64,000 bases of DNA from Candidatus Borkfalkia ceftriaxoniphila (GTDB lineage: Bacteria > Bacillota > Clostridia > Christensenellales > Borkfalkiaceae), in NCBI RefSeq assembly GCF_004134775.1, contig NZ_SDOZ01000002.1, forward strand, positions 62,001-126,000. The letters run 5' to 3'. Made by a program: the position numbers and the translations under genes. This document shows, piece after piece, positions 56,888-64,000 of this stretch. Each line of letters begins with the position of its first letter. Position 1 is the first letter of the stretch. The notes beneath the pieces were generated by a model, which ran no database searches, had not been told where the DNA came from, and saw only the letters and a program-made list of their open reading frames with translations.

Positions 56888-57771
56888 CAGGCAATTTCCT
56901 CCGTCGATTTCATAAATTTATTGTTGATGACCGTAATGATGAGCGTGATCAAAAACAGGAAAAAGCCGATCGCCGCCGCATATCCGAACTCGCCGCTGAA
57001 AAACGCTTTTTCGTACATATAGTAGCCGGGAACGGTCGTCGCGTAATTGGGCCCGCCCGAAGTAAACACCAACTGCATGGAAAAACTTTGCATGCCGCCG
57101 ATGATGCCGAGCATCACGAAATATTTGATCTGACTCTTCAACAGCGGAAGGTCGATGAAGAAAATGCGTTTCCAGGTGCCCGCGCCGTCCAGATCCAGAG
57201 CCTCGTACACGGAGTCGGGAATGTTGTTGAGTCCCGCGAGATAGATGAGAAAGGATGTACCCGAAACCCAGGGAAAACCCGTCAGTATCATGGACAGAAG
57301 CGCCTGGTTTTCCTGCATATACCACCCTTGCGTATCCATACCGAAATTCGCTAAAATGGAATTCATCAGACCGTTTGAAAAGGGGCTGAACACGATCTTC
57401 GTCCAGATGAGCATATTGACCATGCCGGGAACGAGCGCGGGAAGAATGAATAAAAAACGATAGACGTTGCTGCATTTTTCGCTTTTGAGTTTGTGGAGAA
57501 GTTCCGCCAGCGACAGCGCCGCTACGTTTCCGAATATCAGTCCCGTCACCATCAGAATGATTAAATTCTCGCACGATTTCCAAAAAATATTGTCTTTGAA
57601 CAGCCGCGCGAAATTATCCACGCCCGTCCAACTCGCACTTATCAGATCCCAGTTGGTAAACGAATGAATCAGCGCGGAAGCCGCGGGATAAATGCTGAAA
57701 ATACAGATGAGCGCGAATGCGGGCAACATCCACACGTAGCCGAACAGATCGCTCTTACGATAGGTTTTCAT
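56887..57771 (-). CDS. CUT1 sugar ABC transporter permease (LacF/MalF type)
   Basis: The 294-residue protein has six membrane helices, starting at FGYVWMLPAFALICIFSIYPA. Its EAA loop is ALDLDGAGTWKRIFFIDLPLL near residue 205. It pairs with the next permease to form the membrane pore. It is 17 bases after the binding-protein gene. No ATPase gene is in the locus; a shared MsmK-like ATPase encoded elsewhere is usual for such transporters. Confidence 0.94.
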   Translation of the reverse strand: MKTYRKSDLFGYVWMLPAFALICIFSIYPAASALIHSFTNWDLISASWTGVDNFARLFKDNIFWKSCENLIILMVTGLIFGNVAALSLAELLHKLKSEKCSNVYRFLFILPALVPGMVNMLIWTKIVFSPFSNGLMNSILANFGMDTQGWYMQENQALLSMILTGFPWVSGTSFLIYLAGLNNIPDSVYEALDLDGAGTWKRIFFIDLPLLKSQIKYFVMLGIIGGMQSFSMQLVFTSGGPNYATTVPGYYMYEKAFFSGEFGYAAAIGFFLFLITLIITVINNKFMKSTEEIA

Positions 57772-57788
57772 AAGTTACGCTCTCCACG

Positions 57789-59309
57789 TCAGGCCAGATC
57801 CGCCCAACCGTCCACGTTCCACGCTCCGCTCTTTTTGTTCTGCTCGATCAAATTATCCCTTGAAGACAAAAACTGTTTATTGATAGACTTTGCGACAGTA
57901 AGAATGTCCGCGCCGTTAAAGAGATTGGTGCTCTGCGTCACGAAATTGCTCCAACAGTCAAAGCCCATGATCCCCCAGGAATTGAATACGTGGAACTCGA
58001 AAAAGTCGTTTTCCACATCCTCGTTGAACTGATTGATCATCTCGGAAAAGAGTACGTTCATATCCGAGGATTCGACGGCAGCGTCGGTATCCAAAGGTAT
58101 GGCATAGCCCAATTTATTGACCATGGGAACGTTATTTTCAGGCGCGGTGATAAATTGCAGGAAATCGACGCAAGCGTCCACGGTTCCCTTTTTTACCGCG
58201 GCGCTGCTGATCCACCAGCCCGTACCGATACCCGAAATGCCGCGGCGGACGCCGCGCTCGTCGATCTTGATGCCGTCTACGCCCGCATAGTCGTCCACGT
58301 CCTTCTGCGTCAGAACGGGGTAGCCCATAGCGCCCACGTTGATCTTATTCTGCCGCTGGACCTGCACCATGCTTTTGCCGAGACAGGAAACCATGGCGAT
58401 CTTTCCGTTCATGAATTCGGTGACGGAAGTATTGCCGATGGAATTCGTATCCATATATTTATCGCTGCGGAGAAGGTTCATCAAATTCAGATACGCTTCG
58501 TAACGCGCGTCCAGATTATTGCCGTTCATGATCTTGTACAGATCGAGAGAAGATGCGCGGCTGAGTTCTTCGGAATCTACGATCCCGTTTTTACGGATCA
58601 CGTCGTATTTTTCGATCTGACTGCCGTACAGCCCGCTTTCCAGAACGATGTCGTACCAATTGTCGACGAGGGAAAAGGGCATCACGTCGGGACAGCGCTC
58701 GGCGATCTTATCCATGGCAGCGATCAGATCTCCGTATGTAAGAATAGGCTCGGTGATGCCCGCGCGCTCGAAAATATCCTTGTTGTACATAATGCCCGCC
58801 ACGTTGCGGTCGATCCCGATGGAATAGAAATTGCCGTTGGGCGCACGGGAGGCTTCCAGTTCCTGCGCATCATAGAGATCCGACCACTTTTCGTTCCCCT
58901 TCACATACGGATTGGGTTCGCTCAGATAGTCGGTCACGTCCACGAAGTAATTCTTGTCCATATCCTCGGCGATGGTCGTGCCCGTCTGGTACAGAATGTC
59001 GGGACCCGAACCCGTCGAAACGTAACTCAGTATGGAATCGCGGTTGCCGTTGATGGAATTGCGGTTGATCTTGACGGAGTACTGCGAACTGAATTTGCTC
59101 GATTCGTTCCACTCATTGGCGAGTTGTTCGAGATAGTTGTAGGGATTGGGATTTGCCGCCGAAGGAGTCATGTTGATAGAACTGTTGTAGTTCCCCGCAA
59201 CGCCGCCGCCGTCGATGACGATCTCCGTCTTGCCGCTTTTGCCGCAGCCGACGAAAAGCGCGCTGCAAACAAGCGTGATGCCTAAAAAGGCTGCCAGATA
59301 CTTTTTCAT
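57789..59309 (-). CDS. Sugar ABC transporter substrate-binding lipoprotein
   Basis: The 506-residue product has a lipobox (FVGC near residue 22) and a family 1 extracellular binding-protein fold: LEQLANEWNESS near residue 62, GSGPDILYQTGT near residue 97, GNFYSIGIDRNVAGIMYNKDIFERAG near residue 170, and SGIGTGWWISSAAVKKG near residue 370. It captures an oligosaccharide for the two permeases. It is larger than typical (about 420 residues), suggesting a long or branched ligand, which is inference. Confidence 0.93.
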   Translation of the reverse strand: MKKYLAAFLGITLVCSALFVGCGKSGKTEIVIDGGGVAGNYNSSINMTPSAANPNPYNYLEQLANEWNESSKFSSQYSVKINRNSINGNRDSILSYVSTGSGPDILYQTGTTIAEDMDKNYFVDVTDYLSEPNPYVKGNEKWSDLYDAQELEASRAPNGNFYSIGIDRNVAGIMYNKDIFERAGITEPILTYGDLIAAMDKIAERCPDVMPFSLVDNWYDIVLESGLYGSQIEKYDVIRKNGIVDSEELSRASSLDLYKIMNGNNLDARYEAYLNLMNLLRSDKYMDTNSIGNTSVTEFMNGKIAMVSCLGKSMVQVQRQNKINVGAMGYPVLTQKDVDDYAGVDGIKIDERGVRRGISGIGTGWWISSAAVKKGTVDACVDFLQFITAPENNVPMVNKLGYAIPLDTDAAVESSDMNVLFSEMINQFNEDVENDFFEFHVFNSWGIMGFDCWSNFVTQSTNLFNGADILTVAKSINKQFLSSRDNLIEQNKKSGAWNVDGWADLA

Positions 59310-59326
59310 TGTTTTCCTCCGATTGA

Positions 59327-62302
59327 TTATTTTTGATGTATCAGTTTCATTCGGTAGATCCCGAACGGAATGAAATTATAGGAATCCGTCCAAACGGCGT
59401 CCGGCGCTTCTTCACCGGACAGATCCTCTATCGCGCCGTTTCCGTATTCGCCCGTGAACGTATGCACACCCGTGTATTCGGGCTCTCCCTTGAAGTGATG
59501 ATGCGGACCCAGCAGGTTCCTAAGCGTTCCGAGCAAAATGATTCTGACGGTATTCTTGCCCTCGCCGAGATACGGCGTCAGTTCCATCATATCGTCGGGC
59601 AAAAAGACCAAGCCCGCTTTTTTGCCGTTTACCTGCACGGCGGCAGCCGCGCCCGCGTATTTTTCCATCCGCAGAAAAGTTTTACCCGCCTCTTTTTCAA
59701 AAGAAAATTCATATTCGGCATTGCCGGCGTAAAACCATCGCCCGCAGGACGTCAGATCGCCCCGCGAGGGCAAAGGTTTTTGCCGCGTCAGGCGAAAACC
59801 GTCTTCCGTACGGATATACGAAATATTTTCCGTGACCGCGCCTTTCGGCTGAACGGAAAAATCACCGATGAGATAGACGCTTTCCGCTTCGACGGGATAG
59901 CTGAATTTATTTCGGATCGCGTCGTGCGCCGTTTTCAAATCGAACCCGAGCCGCAGCGGACGAATGGTAAAGACGAGAACGATCGTATTGATTCCTTCCC
60001 GCACATAGGGCGCGATGTCGTATTTTCTGAAATCCCGATCCAAAAAACGTTCCGCCGTTTCGCAGGGCAACTTTTTTCCGTTGACCATGATTTCCTGCGC
60101 ATGCTCGCTTTCCGCAGCCAAAAACAGGCGCGACGGCGTTTCTTCGCATTCGAAAGTGTATTCCACGGAAATCTTGCATTCCTTGCCGTAAGTCTCTGCC
60201 CGCCCGTACATTTCATCGAGCATTTTCACGAGGGGCATACGGGGGGAATAATCTTCGCCGTTCAATCTGTATCTGCCGAAATCGAGCGTACAATGATTGT
60301 CTTCGATATGCACAAGGTGAAAATCCACGTCTTTCGCGCATTCTTCCCGTATATCGAAAGCGACGGGCGCGGCGTTTTTTCTGAAACGGCAATACAGGGC
60401 GTCCTTTGCCGCAATTTCGCATTCGGTATAACTGAATCCCTGCGACCAGCGCGTGGAAAGTTCGCTCTCTTTACCGGAAACCGCGTCGAACCGATAAAAC
60501 TGCCCGTACCCCTTTGCGCAAAGCATACCTTTCACACGCGTAGCGGCGGAGGGGTTGAATGCGACGACGTTTTTTCCTTCCTGCGTTTCGCGGAAATTGC
60601 ATATGAGCGCGTCGGTAGTTTTTCCGCTCTCGTCGCAGAACCAGATCTTTCTTTGAAACGATTGTCTTGCAAAATATTTTTCGATGATCCCCCGCCGCTG
60701 CTGAATGATCTCGATGCCGAGAGATCGAAGGCGGGCAAGACTTTCTTCGTCAATCTTTCCCTCCACGCGCGACGGCAGCCGCGTCATGCAGACGATCTTT
60801 CCGCCCGCGTTCGAAAACCTTTCCAAAAGTTCGACGGTCGAAAGTTCTATATTGTCCAGTTCGGGAAGAACGACGACGCCGTAACTGCACGCGCCTACGA
60901 TCAGCGAATCGCCCCGCACTGCCGCATGCCTTTTCAAAATCGTTTCGTCTCCGATATCATAGGGAATCTGCAAATAAACGAGATCTTCCGCCAGCCTCCG
61001 ATACCGCGCGGATTGATTTTTTTGTTTCACGGAACAGATCGGCTCTTCCAGCGCGCTGTCGGTCGCGGAGATCAACAGCACGTCCGCCCGATAGATGCCT
61101 TCTGAAACGAATTCGGAAGTATTTTTTAAATAACGGTTGAAAGGCGCAAACTCTTGCCACCATGGCTGCTGCGGAGAGAGAAAGACGGGATAATCGCGCT
61201 TTCTGACGCCGCCGAGACGGTACATGGAAATGGACATACAGGGCATATTGACGCCGAACGCCGCCTGATAATTCCAGATCCACGCCAGATCTCGAAAACT
61301 CACGCCGTTGCCCGTACAGGCATACGTTTCCGAAAGGATCCGCTTTTTTTCCAGTTGTGCCGCCACGCTCTGCACCTGTTTCAATAACAGCAGCGGATTG
61401 AGCCGCCTTCCCAGATGGTCGATACCCGGCTGACGCATGAACTCGTAATGCGGCATAACGCCCGTATTGGACGCGACCTGCACGCAAAGCCCCTCTTCTC
61501 CCGCAAAATGCCCCGTCAAGATCAGACCGTTTTGTTCGCACCATTCGCCGATCTGCACGGTATAGTTTTGCACGAACATTTCGCGGACGAGCGAGTAATA
61601 GCGGTAGCGAAACGTCTGATATGCTTCGCCTTGTTCCTCGAAAAGAAGGTAAAGGCCGTCCAGCACGTCTTCCCCGTAGCGCTCGCGATAGAGCGCGGGG
61701 AGTTCTACGCTCCATGCGCGGGAGGAAACGTGGATCTGCGGTTCGTCGGTAAATACGCCCTTGATCGTTTTCCCGAACTCCTGCCCGAAATGTTTTTTGT
61801 ATACTTCATGCGTGCAACGGATGAATTCCTGCGTGACGGCAGGATTGAGCAGATCTACATAATGTTCCTGCACTTCAAAATATATATACAGATCGGCGTT
61901 TTCGATTTGCGCCGTTCTTTGATATCCCTGCTCCGTCTTTCGGTATGCGGCGAGAAGGCGGTCGGATTTCGATTTATCCGATAGGCGGGAGAGACTGAGA
62001 TATTTCAAAAGAAAATCCTGTCCCGAAGCGTTGACTTTTCCGCCAGCGAAACCGCTCGGCCAGCCCTGTTCGTCATATATCCATACGTCGACGCCGTATC
62101 GTTTGCAAGCCTCGATCGCCGTACGGTAAGCGTGCAGCCACGCATCCCCGAGATATTCGATGCGCAGACCCGCGCGGGCGTGCAGGTGCAGCCCTCCGAT
62201 GCCCGCCTCGGCAAATTCGCTGATCTGAGAACAAATCTGCGAATCCTCCATCTCGCCGTTCCATGCCCAAAATACAGTCGGTTTAAAGTTTTTGTTTTCC
62301 AT
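59327..62302 (-). CDS. GH106-like glycoside hydrolase (alpha-L-rhamnosidase type)
   Basis: The 991-residue protein has no signal peptide, so it would act in the cytosol on imported oligosaccharide. The N-terminus FWAWNGEM, GGLHLHARAGLRIEYLG and YDEQGWPSGFAGG are typical of the GH106-like TIM-barrel group. Acidic residues in VFTDEPQIHVSS and LSETYACTG near residue 345 are likely active-site parts. The C-terminal half has beta-sandwich domains (EIMVNGKKL, VREGINTIVLVF) like galactose-binding modules. Rhamnosidase is the best guess; related unclassified hydrolases cannot be excluded. It follows the SGNH gene by seven bases. Confidence 0.72.
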   Translation of the reverse strand: MENKNFKPTVFWAWNGEMEDSQICSQISEFAEAGIGGLHLHARAGLRIEYLGDAWLHAYRTAIEACKRYGVDVWIYDEQGWPSGFAGGKVNASGQDFLLKYLSLSRLSDKSKSDRLLAAYRKTEQGYQRTAQIENADLYIYFEVQEHYVDLLNPAVTQEFIRCTHEVYKKHFGQEFGKTIKGVFTDEPQIHVSSRAWSVELPALYRERYGEDVLDGLYLLFEEQGEAYQTFRYRYYSLVREMFVQNYTVQIGEWCEQNGLILTGHFAGEEGLCVQVASNTGVMPHYEFMRQPGIDHLGRRLNPLLLLKQVQSVAAQLEKKRILSETYACTGNGVSFRDLAWIWNYQAAFGVNMPCMSISMYRLGGVRKRDYPVFLSPQQPWWQEFAPFNRYLKNTSEFVSEGIYRADVLLISATDSALEEPICSVKQKNQSARYRRLAEDLVYLQIPYDIGDETILKRHAAVRGDSLIVGACSYGVVVLPELDNIELSTVELLERFSNAGGKIVCMTRLPSRVEGKIDEESLARLRSLGIEIIQQRRGIIEKYFARQSFQRKIWFCDESGKTTDALICNFRETQEGKNVVAFNPSAATRVKGMLCAKGYGQFYRFDAVSGKESELSTRWSQGFSYTECEIAAKDALYCRFRKNAAPVAFDIREECAKDVDFHLVHIEDNHCTLDFGRYRLNGEDYSPRMPLVKMLDEMYGRAETYGKECKISVEYTFECEETPSRLFLAAESEHAQEIMVNGKKLPCETAERFLDRDFRKYDIAPYVREGINTIVLVFTIRPLRLGFDLKTAHDAIRNKFSYPVEAESVYLIGDFSVQPKGAVTENISYIRTEDGFRLTRQKPLPSRGDLTSCGRWFYAGNAEYEFSFEKEAGKTFLRMEKYAGAAAAVQVNGKKAGLVFLPDDMMELTPYLGEGKNTVRIILLGTLRNLLGPHHHFKGEPEYTGVHTFTGEYGNGAIEDLSGEEAPDAVWTDSYNFIPFGIYRMKLIHQK

Positions 62303-62309
62303 AATTCCT

Positions 62310-63545
62310 TTACGCTTGATAGTCGATCAAAGTTGCCAGTAAATTCATCGCGTACATACGGATCAAAAAATCGTTGGGATGATTGATATTGTTCGCGATC
62401 ATATCCTGAAAATTTTTGTGCTGTAAAAAGAACGCGTGCATACCGCCCATGTCCACCGCTGCGACGCCCTCCCGTGCATCCGCAACCTTTTGCAGGATCG
62501 GCCAATACGCCTCCTGATTCGTGCATTGTACAGCGTCGGGATTGGCGAGCATAGTGCCGATAAGAATGAATTCCACCTGTTTCGAGGAAGCGGCGCGGAT
62601 GTCGTCGATGATCTTCAACATATTCTCTTCAAACGTATCCAAGGGCACGCTCAAAGTAGCGTCGTTCATGCCGAACGTTATGGTGACGAGGTCGGGATCG
62701 TATCCCATATCGGGATTGACGACACGGCGCGCGGCATTTTTCGCTCCCCAGTCGCTCGTCTGCCCGCCCATCGCCGCGCCGAATATCGTAGTTTCCGCAC
62801 CGTAATGTGCAGCCAGACCGCTCGCAAACATTTCGGGGAACGTAGGCGTGTACGGCGCGCGGTCGAAAGGCAGATAAACGGAATTGCCTGGATAGGTATC
62901 GTCATACACAGATTGCAGACCTCCGCCCGTCGAATTGCAGCCCGTGGAAATACTGTCGCCGAAAGCGATGATATCCACCGTTTCCTTGTTTTGCAGTTTT
63001 TGCAAGGTATTCGGAAGTTTTTCGCCCTGATAGGCGGGTATGACTTTTGAATCGAATTCTCGGCGGTCGTAATCGTATGTGACAAGCACCTGATTTTCAA
63101 TCAAAAAGGCGCTTTCGGTATAGAGAACGCTTTCGTATCCTTTCGCCGCGCCTGCCTCGGATACGGGCTGTGTCGAAAGCCCTTTACCTTCGGGCATATC
63201 GATGCCGAAAAGCACTTTTTCTTCCAGCCATGGCATGGAAGTATTTTCCGTCGCGCGGATCGTCCTGCCTTCCATCGTGAAATCTTTCCCTTCTTCATAA
63301 ACTATCTGCATGAGAGGATCGGTGATTTTCACGCGCCCTTTCGGCTCGAAAGCCAGATTTCCCTGCGCGAGACGCTCGTCCTTGCCCCGCGTTAAAAGGA
63401 CAGATTCGTTGTACATGGTATCCTGCGTCCAAAACGGAGTTCTCATTTCTTCCTCGCCGTATTTTTTTTGTTCTTTCGGCGCGCATCCCGCACATGTCGC
63501 CGCAGTCAACAGCATCGACAAAATTACCGCAAAAAATTTTTTCAT
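62310..63545 (-). CDS. SGNH/GDSL hydrolase lipoprotein (carbohydrate esterase-like)
   Basis: The 411-residue product has a signal peptide with lipobox CAGC near residue 20. An N-terminal beta domain (about 25-185) precedes the SGNH domain: block I AFGDSISTG near residue 195, block III TFGMNDATL near residue 290, and the catalytic His in the NHPND segment near residue 390. This two-domain layout matches carbohydrate esterase family 2/3-like enzymes that remove acetyl groups from glycans. It is the first gene after a palindrome-rich regulatory region. Confidence 0.83.
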   Translation of the reverse strand: MKKFFAVILSMLLTAATCAGCAPKEQKKYGEEEMRTPFWTQDTMYNESVLLTRGKDERLAQGNLAFEPKGRVKITDPLMQIVYEEGKDFTMEGRTIRATENTSMPWLEEKVLFGIDMPEGKGLSTQPVSEAGAAKGYESVLYTESAFLIENQVLVTYDYDRREFDSKVIPAYQGEKLPNTLQKLQNKETVDIIAFGDSISTGCNSTGGGLQSVYDDTYPGNSVYLPFDRAPYTPTFPEMFASGLAAHYGAETTIFGAAMGGQTSDWGAKNAARRVVNPDMGYDPDLVTITFGMNDATLSVPLDTFEENMLKIIDDIRAASSKQVEFILIGTMLANPDAVQCTNQEAYWPILQKVADAREGVAAVDMGGMHAFFLQHKNFQDMIANNINHPNDFLIRMYAMNLLATLIDYQA

Positions 63546-63579
63546 CGCTTACCTCGCCTTTTTTTTACTGTTAGTTAGA

Positions 63580-63623
63580 TTTTTGTGCGGCGCGCGCCGC
63601 ACAAAAAATGGGTACCCATTTTT
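63580..63623. repeat. Two overlapping perfect palindromes in the glycan-locus promoter region
   Basis: A 28-bp perfect palindrome (63580-63607, core GTGCGGCGCGCGCCGCAC) shares four bases with a 20-bp perfect palindrome (63604-63623, core ATGGGTACCCAT). Neither has a loop or a clean following T-run, so DNA-level recognition or an unusual RNA structure fits better than simple termination. Confidence 0.85.
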
Positions 63624-63628
63624 ATAAT

Positions 63629-63640
63629 GTTAACGCTAAC
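63629..63640. promoter_or_regulatory. LacI-family-like operator candidate
   Basis: GTTAACGCTAAC is a near-perfect palindrome (one mismatched pair) with a central CG, the usual LacI/GalR operator form. It lies beside a TATAAA -10 candidate (minus strand, 63621-63626) upstream of the SGNH gene; no good -35 is visible. No LacI-type regulator is encoded in the window. Confidence 0.5.
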
Positions 63641-63658
63641 AAAGACCTGAAAAAATTA

Positions 63659-64000
63659 TCATTCTTCTTCCAGACAATTGCAAGCGATCCATTTACCGTC
63701 TCGGATCAGAAAACTTTTGAACTGATACGGCAAAAACGATACGGTTTTACGGGCTCCGTCCGCTACGAGGATCACGTCCGTTTCGTTTTCCCGATCGAGA
63801 GAATTGTACAGACGGATCAGGAGCGCGTCCTTATTCCGCGAAGGTCTGCACGCGGTCAACGCTACGGACGGCTCCGAAATTTGAATCATGCCGCCGCAAG
63901 TCTTTCCGTTGCCCGTAGGAAAATAGCTGATCGCATAGGGCTGCTGGTGCGCGATCTGGCTTTCCTTTTCGATCTGTCCCCAACGCGACTCGGCAGACGA
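63659..64000 (-). CDS. C-terminal end of a GH38-like alpha-mannosidase (5' end cut by window edge)
   Basis: The frame is open from the window edge to the TGA at 63659, about 113 residues. The visible segments SRWGQIEKESQIAHQQPYAI, SVALTACRPSRNKDALLIRLYNSLDRENE and FLPYQFKSFLIRDGKW match the terminal beta domain of GH38 alpha-mannosidases, which commonly read lsalKps...lilRlyN...l.PfeikTl. The catalytic domain lies outside the window. It lies upstream of the glycan operon in the same direction. Confidence 0.6.
   Translation of the reverse strand, partial: SSAESRWGQIEKESQIAHQQPYAISYFPTGNGKTCGGMIQISEPSVALTACRPSRNKDALLIRLYNSLDRENETDVILVADGARKTVSFLPYQFKSFLIRDGKWIACNCLEEE

Noticed and set aside
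59333..61105. A 590-residue plus-strand open frame opposite the GH106-like gene.
   Set aside because: Antisense of a clear hydrolase; low-complexity Arg/Phe/His composition.

Overview
The window reads as a chromosome segment of a Gram-positive, low-to-mid GC Clostridia-type bacterium, plausibly a gut lineage near Christensenellales. Pointers to Bacillota are a T-box leader on pheST, B. subtilis-like gene pairs (nifS-thiI, lepA-hemW, ylxY next to an M16 protease, guaB-guaA), AGGAGG-type ribosome binding sites, and spore-associated families (YunB, YlxY). Family placement is inference; no rRNA or tRNA gene was seen. Almost every gene lies on the minus strand; only a small lipoprotein (24.2 kb) and a glycerophosphodiesterase (28.3 kb) are on the plus strand.

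Region 1 (1-8 kb) holds a HelD-type helicase cut by the left edge, a GrpB-GNAT fusion, and a two-gene unit pairing an F420 gamma-glutamyl-ligase homologue with a GMP synthase paralogue whose glutamine amidotransferase domain has decayed. It ends with thiI, its cysteine desulfurase and a membrane protein. Region 2 (8-20 kb) is arginine and carbamoyl-phosphate synthesis in two transcription units: argG-argC-argJ-argB, closed by a terminator that contains the argB stop codon, then argD-argF-carA-carB, which continues into the membrane protein, nifS and thiI. carB is fused in frame to a diaminopimelate epimerase domain that has lost one of its two catalytic cysteines. Region 3 (20-24 kb) is purine synthesis: a hypothetical membrane protein, guaB, a complete guaA, and an AT-rich PNPOx-like gene. 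Region 4 (24-44 kb) is housekeeping: hemW, a minimal alkyltransferase, lepA, glpQ-like, acpP, tex, two overlapping DNA repair genes, an M16 protease with YlxY, mutS2, a U32 peptidase, pheST under a T-box, and yunB.

Region 5 (44.7-64 kb) is accessory: eleven complete genes and one cut gene in one direction, forming a Gram-positive glycan-use locus. From its 5' end it has a GH38-like mannosidase (cut by the edge), a block of overlapping perfect palindromes with a LacI-like site, an SGNH esterase lipoprotein, a GH106-like hydrolase, a CUT1 sugar ABC transporter (binding protein and two permeases, no ATPase), two paralogous lipoproteins of unknown family, two very large exported proteins ending in a Cys-Gly/hydrophobic/basic tail, an alpha/beta-hydrolase esterase lipoprotein, and a UroD-fold protein with a zinc-methyltransferase motif. 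Inferred role: surface capture, deacylation and cleavage of a decorated, probably rhamnose- or mannose-containing glycan, followed by import.

The strongest candidates for something undescribed are the CarB-DapF fusion with the missing cysteine, the guaA2/F420-ligase pair, and the surface-protein set in region 5.
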